The notes under the pieces were generated by a model that made no database searches, had not been told where the DNA came from, and saw only the letters and a program-made list of their open reading frames with translations. The position numbers and the translations under genes are program-made. From assembly GCA_000955795.1 (NCBI GenBank), contig JYOB01000019.1:56189-104633 (forward strand): DNA of 48,445 nucleotides. Reading direction: 5' to 3'. The DNA comes from Burkholderiaceae bacterium 26 (GTDB lineage: Bacteria; Pseudomonadota; Gammaproteobacteria; Burkholderiales; Burkholderiaceae). Within the stretch, counting starts at the first letter, position 1, and each line of letters opens with the position of its first letter. Of the stretch, positions 41,862 to 48,445 are shown piece after piece.

Positions 41862-43265
41862 ATGAAGCCAGGTGTTTTGATTGACAACGGAATTGACCAC
41901 GATGGGCCGCTGGGCGCGATGAGCCTGGGCAAGATCGTTGCCCGCATCGAGCGGCTCAAGAGCAACGGCATGCACGTGCGCGCGCGTCTGCTGATCGGGC
42001 TTGCGACGTTCTTCGATGGTTTTGACGTGATCGTCATCGCGGCTACGCTGCCGCTGCTGATTGCGCAATGGCACCTGACGCCGGCACAGATTGCTTTTGT
42101 GATTGGCGCGCCCGGCATCGGTCAGTTGATCGGTGCGCTGGTGTTCCCCATGCTTGCCGAGCGGTTCGGTCGCGTGCGCATGATCGGCTATAGCGCAGGC
42201 ATTATCGGCTTGATGAGCCTCCTGTGCGGCTTGGCGCCCAGCTTTGCCTTATTTGCGGCACTGCGTATCGTGCAGGGCGTGGGCCTGGGAGGCGAACTGC
42301 CCGTGGCGGCCACATACATCAACGAAGTCACGCGCGCACATGGCCGCGGGCGCTTCGTGCTGCTCTATGAGGTGGTGTTTCCGATTGGTCTGCTGGTGTC
42401 CAACGCGCTGGGCGCATGGCTGGTGCCGCATTTCGGCTGGGAGGTGATGTACTTCCTCGGCGGCATTCCGCTGGTGCTGTTCTTCACGCTGCCCAAGGCC
42501 GTGCCGGAGTCCCCGCGCTGGCTGGCGACCAATGGCCGGATGGCCGAGGCGGACGCAGCGCAGGCTCGCTTTGAAGCCAAATCGAAGGAACCGTTGCCTC
42601 CGCTGGGCGATACCTCGGCATTCGAGCAGATGTCGCATCGCCACCCGAAGCGCGGTATGCGCGATCTGTTCGGCCCCGTGTACATCAAGCGCACCGTGGT
42701 CGTGGCCATGCTGTGGGCGACGTGCGGTTTCATCCAGTATGGTCTGTCGACATGGCTGCCGACGGTCTACAAAACAATCTATCACGCGCCGCTGCAACTG
42801 GCGCTCAACCTGGCGGCGCTCGCTTCAGTGCTGGGTGTGATCGGCTCGTTGGTCTGCGCGATGATCGTCGACAAGGTGGGCCGCAAGCCGGTGATGGTGG
42901 TGTCGTTCGTACTGTGCGGCGTCTCGCTGGCGCTGGCCGGGCTGCTGCACGAGCAGTCGCTTTATGTGGTGGCGGGGTTGTGCTCGTTGGCGCTGGGGTT
43001 GATGGCGTGCGGCTTCATCACCGCATATGTCTATACGCCGGAGCTTTACCCGACCAACATCCGCGCGATCGGTTGCGGCATGGGCGGCGCGTGGCTGAAG
43101 ATTGCCGCCATCTTTTCGCCAATGCTGATCGGTTCGACTATCGGCTCGGGCAATGTCAGCAATGCGTTCTTACTGCTGGCCGTGGTCCCCATACTGGCCG
43201 CGATCACCATCTACTTCCTCGGCATCGAAACCAAGGGGAAAGTGCTGGAGCAGCTTGAGCTGTAA
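41862..43265 (+). CDS. MFS transporter, aromatic-acid/sugar-acid type
   Basis: 467 residues, 12 hydrophobic helices. FFDGFDVIVIAATLPLL is the acidic first-helix signature of the AAHS group, with the A-motif around AERFGRVRM and RIVQGVGLGGELPVAATYIN for helix 4. AAGGAG precedes the ATG. It follows the porin by 71 bp and likely forms an outer/inner membrane import pair for the substrate of the Rieske operon. A long upstream frame inside the porin gene is rejected. A terminator at 43288 closes the unit. Confidence 0.92.
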   Translation: MKPGVLIDNGIDHDGPLGAMSLGKIVARIERLKSNGMHVRARLLIGLATFFDGFDVIVIAATLPLLIAQWHLTPAQIAFVIGAPGIGQLIGALVFPMLAERFGRVRMIGYSAGIIGLMSLLCGLAPSFALFAALRIVQGVGLGGELPVAATYINEVTRAHGRGRFVLLYEVVFPIGLLVSNALGAWLVPHFGWEVMYFLGGIPLVLFFTLPKAVPESPRWLATNGRMAEADAAQARFEAKSKEPLPPLGDTSAFEQMSHRHPKRGMRDLFGPVYIKRTVVVAMLWATCGFIQYGLSTWLPTVYKTIYHAPLQLALNLAALASVLGVIGSLVCAMIVDKVGRKPVMVVSFVLCGVSLALAGLLHEQSLYVVAGLCSLALGLMACGFITAYVYTPELYPTNIRAIGCGMGGAWLKIAAIFSPMLIGSTIGSGNVSNAFLLLAVVPILAAITIYFLGIETKGKVLEQLEL

Positions 43266-43287
43266 GCCGAGGCTGTCGACGGTCGTA

Positions 43288-43330
43288 AAAACGGGTGGGT
43301 TGCGCTCACCTGAGCACGCCCCCCCGTTTT
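43288..43330. terminator. Bidirectional terminator
   Basis: AAAACGGG (43288-43295) pairs with CCCGTTTT (43323-43330), with more G/C pairs inside. A/T-rich ends make it work both ways. It serves the convergent MFS and tartronate semialdehyde reductase genes. Confidence 0.75.
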
Positions 43331-43333
43331 GCT

Positions 43334-44212
43334 TCAGGCAATGGTGTGATCCGCCATTAGTTCCAGCGCGCGCACCATGGCCGAGTGGTCCCATGCCTTG
43401 CCGCCATTGGCGGCGCATACATTGAAAAGCTGCTGTGCAGCGGCGGTGTTCGGCAGGGCGATGCCAAGCTTGCGAGCGCCTTCCAACGCGAGGTTCAGAT
43501 CTTTCTGGTGCAGCTCGATGCGAAAGCCCGGATCAAACGTCCGCTTGATCATGCGTTCGCCATGCACTTCGAGAATGCGCGAGGAGGCAAAGCCCCCCAT
43601 CAACGCCTCGCGCACACGTGCCGGATCGGCCCCGGCCTTGGAGGCGAACAGCAGCGCTTCGCCTACCGCCTCGATGGTCAATGCCACGATGATCTGGTTG
43701 GCCACCTTGCAGGTCTGACCAGCACCGGAGTCACCCACGTGCGTGATGTTCTTGCCCATCAAGGCGAACAGCGGTTTGGCACGCTCGAACGCGGCTGCTT
43801 TGCCGCCAACCATGATCGTGAGTGTCGCATCGCGTGCACCGACTTCACCGCCTGAAACGGGTGCATCAAGGTAATCCGCGCCCAGCGCTTCGACGCGCTT
43901 GGCAAAGGCCTGCGTTTCAATCGGCGAGATCGAACTCATGTCGATGAAGAGCTTGCCTGCAGCCAAGCCCTGCGCAACACCCTCTTCGCCAAACAGCACA
44001 TCGGCTACGTCCGGCGTGTCCGGCACCATGGCGATGACGATGTCTGCGGCTTGCGCCACCGCCGTTAAGCTGGCGACAACCGTGGTGCGCGAACGCAGAT
44101 CTTCCGGCACAGAATGCTTGCCGCTGACGATCAGTGTGTGGTCGCCCTTGAGCAGGTTGCGGGCCATGTGAGCGCCCATGATGCCAAGACCAATGAATCC
44201 GATGGTAGCCAT
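43334..44212 (-). CDS. garR: 2-hydroxy-3-oxopropionate (tartronate semialdehyde) reductase
   Basis: 292 residues, beta-hydroxyacid dehydrogenase family. GLGIMGAHMARNL binds NAD(P)H, DAPVSGGEVGA is the substrate motif, and the catalytic Lys is in GQTCKVANQ. The block FDPGFRIELHQKDLNLAL distinguishes GarR/GlxR from 3-hydroxyisobutyrate dehydrogenase. It reduces tartronate semialdehyde to D-glycerate in glyoxylate or glucarate metabolism. Gcl and Hyi partners are not in view. GGAAG precedes the start. Convergent with the MFS gene. Confidence 0.9.
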   Translation of the reverse strand: MATIGFIGLGIMGAHMARNLLKGDHTLIVSGKHSVPEDLRSRTTVVASLTAVAQAADIVIAMVPDTPDVADVLFGEEGVAQGLAAGKLFIDMSSISPIETQAFAKRVEALGADYLDAPVSGGEVGARDATLTIMVGGKAAAFERAKPLFALMGKNITHVGDSGAGQTCKVANQIIVALTIEAVGEALLFASKAGADPARVREALMGGFASSRILEVHGERMIKRTFDPGFRIELHQKDLNLALEGARKLGIALPNTAAAQQLFNVCAANGGKAWDHSAMVRALELMADHTIA

Positions 44213-44449
44213 GATGTTCTTCCGAAGGCGTCTGTGTGATGGGGATGGGGAGCGTGGGTCACGCCGCAGCGCGTCTCACAAGCGTAGATCGACGCACTGA
44301 TGAAGACTAGCCGGCGCCGCCATGCTGTGCGCTCCAAGATGCATTAGAGCCGCGCCCGGCGGGCGTTTGCGACGCGCGATGCCCATACGGAGATGAGATC
44401 CGGAAATAAGGGCCGAGAATCGTCATTGCTCGTGCAATGGTTTTGGAGA

Positions 44450-44513
44450 CCCCTCTCCTAGACTGAAAACGTGCCGATAAGACAGCTATCGGGGCACGCC
44501 GAGATGGGAGGGG
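44450..44513 (+). promoter_or_regulatory. Structured leader masking a ribosome site
   Basis: CCCCTC (44450-44455) is the exact complement of GAGGGG (44508-44513), the Shine-Dalgarno of the next ORF, and a G-U and a G-C pair extend it. Between them GTGCCGATA and TATCGGGGCAC fold into a second hairpin with a two-base bulge. The layout suggests a translational switch such as an RNA thermometer or ligand-sensing leader. Predicted by eye only. Confidence 0.4.
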
Positions 44514-44515
44514 AT

Positions 44516-44647
44516 ATGTCCACCACAGCCACCGCAGCAGCCAACTGGATCGTCGTCCTGACATGCGCGTACATGGAGTACAGCACGTGGCGGGGTGTCA
44601 GCGTCTACCGCCGCACGGTCGGCTATGAAAGCGTGGTGTGGTGCTGA
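44516..44647 (+). CDS. Putative 43-residue protein
   Basis: Starts MSTTATAAANWIVVLTCAYM and ends in SVVWC. GGGAGGGG lies 2-3 nt before the ATG, a strong but close ribosome site that can pair with CCCCTC upstream. One moderately hydrophobic stretch (residues 9-20), three aromatic-rich turns and two Cys; possibly membrane-associated. The stop directly abuts the stop of the convergent cupin gene. No family recognised. The remaining 44213-44515 stretch shows only the leader and the garR upstream region. Confidence 0.45.
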   Translation: MSTTATAAANWIVVLTCAYMEYSTWRGVSVYRRTVGYESVVWC

Positions 44648-45166
44648 CTAACGTGCCGCAGGCTTGGGCAGCAACCTTCGGATGAGATCGCCATGTGTCG
44701 AATACTTCGCCAGCAGCGCGCCATCGTCGGCCAGTTCGAACTCGCTGAACTCGAACCCCGGCGCAACGGTGCAGCCGACCAGCGCATAGCCATGTTCACC
44801 CGGCACGCGCTCGGCCGCAAACCAGCAGCCTGCCGGAACCACCGCCTGGTACACCGTCATCGCGTCGTCGGGCGCATTGCCCAGACGATGCGTGCTCACC
44901 GTACCGTCGTCCTCCAACACATGCACATTGAGTGAGTCCCCCGCATGGAAGTGCCACAACTCGTCCGACTGGATCCGATGCCAGGCGGAATATGCATCAT
45001 CCGCCAAGAGGTAATAGATGGCGGTAGCAGCCGCACGTTCGACGGGCGGGACGCCTCGCTGGACGCGTTCCTCACTGCGATAGGTTTCGCGATAGAAGCC
45101 GCCTTCCGGGTGCGGTTCGAGACCGAGGCGGGCGATGAGGTGCTGAGCAGCGGCGGCGGGAGGCAT
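44648..45166 (-). CDS. DUF985 cupin-fold protein
   Basis: 172 residues. Landmarks of the family are LGLEPHPEGGFYRETYRS, TAIYYLL, WHRIQSDELWHFHAGDSL, and GCTVAPGFEFSEFELA. The fold is a single cupin with possible metal ligands in the WHFHAG region. Enzymatic role not established for the family. It begins 17 bp after the hydroxylase gene on the same strand, so the two are probably co-transcribed. Confidence 0.9.
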   Translation of the reverse strand: MPPAAAAQHLIARLGLEPHPEGGFYRETYRSEERVQRGVPPVERAAATAIYYLLADDAYSAWHRIQSDELWHFHAGDSLNVHVLEDDGTVSTHRLGNAPDDAMTVYQAVVPAGCWFAAERVPGEHGYALVGCTVAPGFEFSEFELADDGALLAKYSTHGDLIRRLLPKPAAR

Positions 45167-45183
45167 GATGAAAAACCTTCGGC

Positions 45184-46389
45184 TCAGTTCTGCTGACGTC
45201 GGAACGGAAAGCGCTGCTGGTTGACGAAGCCGTCGGGCATGTAGTCACCTACTACGCCGTACTTCTCCGGGAAGGCCTTTTTCGATTTGACTGCGGTACC
45301 GAACAGGTAATCGATGAAGGCGAAGTGCGCGGCGTAGTTCTTGTCGATCGCTTCGTCTTCCGACGAGTGGTGCCAGTGATGGAAATCCGGCGTCACGAAG
45401 ATATATTTCAACGGCCCCCACGGCAAATGCACATTGGCGTGATTGAACACCGCCTGGAAGCCCACGATGATGATGTAGACATCGACCACGGCTTTGTCGA
45501 ATCCCAGCACGAACAGCGGTCCCAGCACTGCCACTCGCGTGACGATCAGTTCAAGAATGTGCTGACGCGAGCCGGCCAGCCAGTCCATGGTCTTCACGCT
45601 GTGGTGGACGGCATGGAAGCGCCAGAGGAACGGCACCTCGTGATACGCGCGGTGCGTGACGTACTCCATCAGGTCGGCTACGAGCATGCACAGCAGCAGC
45701 TGTGGAATGAACCAGATGTGCTGGACCATTTGCTGGAAGTCCGCATGGACCATCCATCCGAACACGCGGTGGATCACGAAGTTCACCACCAGCAGCACCA
45801 GCCCCACGATGAAGTGGTTCACTGCAAAGTGCGCCATATCGGTCTGCCATTCCGCCCGGAACACCGGCTGCTTCTTGTAGAGCGGGAATAGCTTCTCAAG
45901 CAGCACGAAAATCGCCGTCGAACCCAGCAGGTCGAGAATGAACCAATCCATGCCGATATACGGCGTGTGATCCGGAAAATCGCCAACCGGCACGCGCGAG
46001 CCGCCCAGCGCAACGGCAACCACCACAAACAGGAACGCCAAGCCGTTCAGGCGACGGCGGTTATCCAGCACGATATTCGCCAGCGATAACCCGCCCGAGA
46101 TCAGCAGAGAGACAAACAGAATCTGCCGAATCACATCCACTGAATACGCGCGCCGCAATTCGGGCGTCGTCAGATACTGGGGAAAGTGAAACGCCAGTAC
46201 GCCCAGCAGGCACAGAAAGCTCAGCACCAATGCGAGGATGGTTCCGATCATGCCTCGGCCGAACTTCAGGCCGCCGTTGGCATGCAGCAATGCATTGGCA
46301 TCGCGGATCGTCGCGTCGGCCACGCGGACGATGGCGGGGTGGTGTTCCTCTTCGGGCAATGGCGCTAAAGGCTTTTGGGACGCATCCAT
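45184..46389 (-). CDS. Sterol desaturase / fatty acid hydroxylase family protein
   Basis: A 401-residue inner-membrane protein with about 5-6 hydrophobic helices. The eight-His di-iron boxes are in the C-terminal half: EYVTHRAYHEVPFLWRFHAV then HHS, HANVHLPWG, and TPDFHHWHHSSED. Members hydroxylate or desaturate lipids such as sterols, fatty acids and hopanoid or ornithine-lipid chains using O2. Substrate unknown. An ATTGTT/AACAAT inverted repeat lies 17 bp upstream of the start. Divergent from the DUF4337 gene. Confidence 0.9.
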   Translation of the reverse strand: MDASQKPLAPLPEEEHHPAIVRVADATIRDANALLHANGGLKFGRGMIGTILALVLSFLCLLGVLAFHFPQYLTTPELRRAYSVDVIRQILFVSLLISGGLSLANIVLDNRRRLNGLAFLFVVVAVALGGSRVPVGDFPDHTPYIGMDWFILDLLGSTAIFVLLEKLFPLYKKQPVFRAEWQTDMAHFAVNHFIVGLVLLVVNFVIHRVFGWMVHADFQQMVQHIWFIPQLLLCMLVADLMEYVTHRAYHEVPFLWRFHAVHHSVKTMDWLAGSRQHILELIVTRVAVLGPLFVLGFDKAVVDVYIIIVGFQAVFNHANVHLPWGPLKYIFVTPDFHHWHHSSEDEAIDKNYAAHFAFIDYLFGTAVKSKKAFPEKYGVVGDYMPDGFVNQQRFPFRRQQN

Positions 46390-46405
46390 GGATCTGACTC
46401 GCAGT

Positions 46406-46427
46406 ATTGTTTTGTTTTATTAACAAT
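46406..46427. promoter_or_regulatory. Inverted repeat upstream of the hydroxylase gene
   Basis: ATTGTT and AACAAT, perfect 6-bp arms with a 10-bp A/T-rich spacer, within 20-40 bp of the hydroxylase start. Could be an operator. The rest of the 298-bp divergent gap to 46688 shows no ORF I support. Confidence 0.35.
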
Positions 46428-46687
46428 GCGATTACCAAAAAGATATTGGCCCTAGTTCGCATTGCTGCGCGATTATACGGACCGGTTTCAGGTATTCAAC
46501 GGCGCAATTCTTCTGCGTATAAATGATTTGCGATTGCCGCGCTCCCTCCCTGCGCGGCAGCGTCAGGAAGCTGCATCTGCAACGTTGGATGCGCGTCGCA
46601 TGGCGTTGCCTTTCCGCGCAAGGCCATGCATTGTGAGGCCCGCGCCTGATGGGCGACCGACGATACAAGACTAGAAGGGGAGCAACC

Positions 46688-47260
46688 ATGTCAGAAGGAT
46701 TTCACGTGCACGGCGCGCATGACCACGCGCTCGAGCATGCGGCAGAAAGCGGCCACGCCGACAGCTTTGCCGGGCGTATCGCCGTCATGACGGCGATTCT
46801 TTCGACAGCCGGCGCTGTCTTCGGTTACCAAGGCGGCGCCACGCAAAACGCTGCGCTACTCGCCAAGAACGAAGCTGCCATCCATAAGACCGAGGCCGCC
46901 AACCGCTGGGCCTACTATCAGGCCAAAGGCCAGAAGCAGGCCATTGCCGAGTTGACCGCCCAATTGCCCGGCACCGATCAGGCCGCCGCCAAGCGCGAAG
47001 CCCAGCGCTACGCCGCCGAGAAAGAAGACATCCGCCGTCAGGCTGAAGACCAGGAGCGCCTGGCCAAGGAGGCCGATGACGCGAGCGAGCTTGCCGTGCA
47101 CCATCATCACCGGTGGGCGCAAGCGGTGGTCGCCATTCAGGTGTCGATCGCGCTGGCAGCCATTACATTGCTCTCGCGCCGGCGCTGGATGCAGGTGCTT
47201 TCGTACGGTGTTGGCGCTGTCGGCGGTGTCGTGGCCGTGCTGGCGCTGTTTCACATCTGA
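46688..47260 (+). CDS. DUF4337 membrane protein
   Basis: 190 residues. A His-rich N-terminal tail (HVHGAHDHALEHAAESGHAD) precedes a first hydrophobic helix (IAVMTAILSTAGAVFGYQGG). A long charged coiled-coil-like stretch (about 65-135) follows, then a second His cluster (VHHHHRW) and two C-terminal helices. This is the DUF4337 layout. The start has AGGGGAG 6 nt upstream. The His clusters suggest metal binding, unproven. Function unknown. Confidence 0.82.
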   Translation: MSEGFHVHGAHDHALEHAAESGHADSFAGRIAVMTAILSTAGAVFGYQGGATQNAALLAKNEAAIHKTEAANRWAYYQAKGQKQAIAELTAQLPGTDQAAAKREAQRYAAEKEDIRRQAEDQERLAKEADDASELAVHHHHRWAQAVVAIQVSIALAAITLLSRRRWMQVLSYGVGAVGGVVAVLALFHI

Positions 47261-47367
47261 CTGCGCTACGGCGCCGGCGGCTAGGGCGGTTGCGTGCCGA
47301 TATACCCAGCCGCCAGAATGGCGCGCTTGCAGGAGGCGTCCGCCTCCATGGATCTGGAGCAAACACC

Positions 47368-48087
47368 ATGGCATTTGAAATGTGGATGCGGCGCGCGTTA
47401 ACGATTGCAGGCTTGTTGGCTAGCGCCTGCGCCTTGGCGGCCGGCCCAGCCGTCGAGCCGGGGGAATACGTCTACATCCTGGGCGGGAGCGCGAGCGGCA
47501 CGATGACGGTCAAGGGCAGCGGCTTCAATATCGCCACTATCGGCGGCAACTGCCACACGTGCGCGATTGAAGGTACGTTCCAAGGCCGAGTCGGCATCGA
47601 GAAAGACGAGGGCAAGTGCCGCATCGCCGTATCGGGTAATAAGGATGCGCTCAAGCTGGATTCCTCCGCCACCGCCGAGGCGTGCCGAGATTTCTGCGGC
47701 ATGCGCGCTATGTTTGATGGTGACTACCGCCGTGCCCCGGCCGCCTGCACAGACCGCCAGCGCCAGGCCCGCATCGGCCAAGCTCACAAGCAATATGCCG
47801 CCAAGGATTACGATGCAGCCCGCACAACGCTGCGTTCGCTGCTCTCCGATTGCGATCCCTTCATGGATTGGATTGAGCGCGACAAGGCCCGCAGTGATCT
47901 TGCCGTAACTGAATACCATCGCGGTGACAACGCCCAGTGTCTGGCTGTGCTGTCTGAGACGACTGCCGTCAAAGCACAGAAGGACGCATCACTGTTCCTG
48001 CCGCCGTGCGACGCTGACAACTACGCATCGACCAGCAAGGCGATTCTCTACAACCAGGGGCTGTGCAAGGCGCCGGTCAAGCACTGA
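47368..48087 (+). CDS. Cysteine-rich exported protein
   Basis: 239 residues. MWMRRALTIAGLLASACALA forms a signal peptide; the Cys in it does not sit in a clear lipobox. The mature part has about ten Cys (GNCHTCAIEG, ACRDFCGM, and single Cys later). A beta-rich first half is followed by a helical second half with TPR-like spacing (HKQYAAKDYDAARTTLRSLL). Probably a disulfide-bonded periplasmic protein. No family recognised. GGAG stands 8 nt before the ATG; the longer upstream frame crosses the preceding gene and is rejected. Confidence 0.75.
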   Translation: MAFEMWMRRALTIAGLLASACALAAGPAVEPGEYVYILGGSASGTMTVKGSGFNIATIGGNCHTCAIEGTFQGRVGIEKDEGKCRIAVSGNKDALKLDSSATAEACRDFCGMRAMFDGDYRRAPAACTDRQRQARIGQAHKQYAAKDYDAARTTLRSLLSDCDPFMDWIERDKARSDLAVTEYHRGDNAQCLAVLSETTAVKAQKDASLFLPPCDADNYASTSKAILYNQGLCKAPVKH

Positions 48088-48445
48088 TGTCAATGGCTTC
48101 TCTATAAGTAAGAAGGGCGTTCCGGAACTACTGGCCTGCCCATCTGTGTCGCGCGCAGGCCTGGTGAGGCGTTCGGCGGCCTCTCAACCCCGCCATACCG
48201 TGTGGCCACATCGCGTAGTGGGCAGGTAATTAGCAAGATTTTTGCGGGTGCCTCACAAAAAGAGCTTGCCAGCTGTGCATCCACACATTAGTATTCGCCC
48301 CTCGCTGCAAAACACAGCGCCGAAACGCAGGTTGAGGCGGTGGAGTTAGGTGGTGGAGAAGCAAGGTTGGAGCGGGTTTGCGGTCGATTGGGTGGTTGGC
48401 GATTGGCGGTGGACTGAGTGGTGGTTGGCAGCGAGTTGATGATAA
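48088..48445. other. Gene-free stretch with C-poor, GGTGG-rich end
   Basis: No ORF with ribosome site or protein-like composition is seen. Around 48135-48143 a GTTCCGGAAC-type palindrome starts the region's only clear symmetry. From about 48333 to the window end the plus strand is rich in G and T with very few C and repeated GGTGG/GGTTGG units. The feature may continue beyond the window. Confidence 0.5.

Noticed and set aside
48102-48284. 60-codon minus-strand ORF
   Set aside because: No ribosome site and no protein-like pattern.
1-48445. Insertion sequences, prophage, CRISPR array, tRNA or rRNA genes
   Set aside because: No transposase or integrase motif, no regularly spaced repeats, and no tRNA-like cloverleaf or rRNA block was seen. 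The recombinase-like gene at 29128 lacks the catalytic domain.

Overview
The window reads as chromosomal DNA of a high-GC betaproteobacterium of the Burkholderiaceae, most likely Ralstonia or close to it (Cupriavidus is possible). The basis is the protein types, the Burkholderia-type porin, the many LysR/IclR-controlled aromatic and sugar-acid catabolic clusters, the fused LivM-LivG permease/ATPase and dense coding on both strands. I found no IS element, phage gene, CRISPR array, rRNA or tRNA. It is catabolic accessory territory.

Regions 1-10 kb. A 112-bp near-perfect palindrome opens the window. It is followed on the minus strand by homogentisate dioxygenase (hmgA) and an aromatic-acid MFS transporter, with a divergent LysR regulator. 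Next comes a divergent sugar-acid locus. One arm (minus) is kdgT - exported NTF2-like protein - SDR - fumarylacetoacetate-hydrolase-type enzyme. The other arm (plus) is kduI - kduD - IclR - aldo/keto reductase. Two copies of a 17-bp palindromic operator sit exactly 110 bp apart between the arms. I infer a pectin/uronate-derived 2-keto-3-deoxygluconate (KDG) pathway that may finish by oxidation and hydrolysis rather than by KDG kinase and KDPG aldolase.

Region 11-21 kb. rtcB-prfH is an RNA-repair and ribosome-rescue operon with 1-nt coupling. A possible 14-codon leader peptide with a strong Shine-Dalgarno sequence precedes it. Upstream is a minus-strand set of metallo-beta-lactamase-fold hydrolase, class A flavin hydroxylase and DUF2783. 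An IclR regulator and a branched-chain-type ABC transporter (livH, fused livM-livG, livF, no binding protein) point the other way.

Region 21-29 kb. Mostly single housekeeping-type or unknown genes: two GNAT acetyltransferases, a D-amino-acid transaminase-like enzyme, small exported proteins, an alpha/beta hydrolase, a LysR/DUF2798 pair, and an AraC/TetR divergent pair with twin operators. A candidate minus-strand small RNA with its own terminator lies in a 407-bp gap.

Region 29-43 kb. A 12-gene operon, closed by a good terminator, encodes a small recombinase-like HTH protein, Rieske oxygenase, SDR, cupin, alpha/beta hydrolase, IclR, a second SDR without the Tyr/Lys pair, a ThDP decarboxylase/lyase, aspartate dehydrogenase, aldehyde dehydrogenase, a two-domain extradiol-type dioxygenase and the oxygenase reductase. 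A porin and an MFS importer follow as a second unit. Related GTTTC-N6-RAAAC operators precede both units. The enzymes suggest uptake, ring hydroxylation or demethylation, meta-cleavage and side-chain processing of an aromatic compound I cannot name. This is the best candidate here for an undescribed pathway.

Region 43-48.4 kb. Tartronate semialdehyde reductase-type enzyme, a 43-codon ORF behind a structured leader, a DUF985 cupin, a sterol desaturase-type hydroxylase, a DUF4337 membrane protein and a cysteine-rich exported protein. The last 0.36 kb has no gene I can support and ends in a C-poor, GGTGG-rich stretch.
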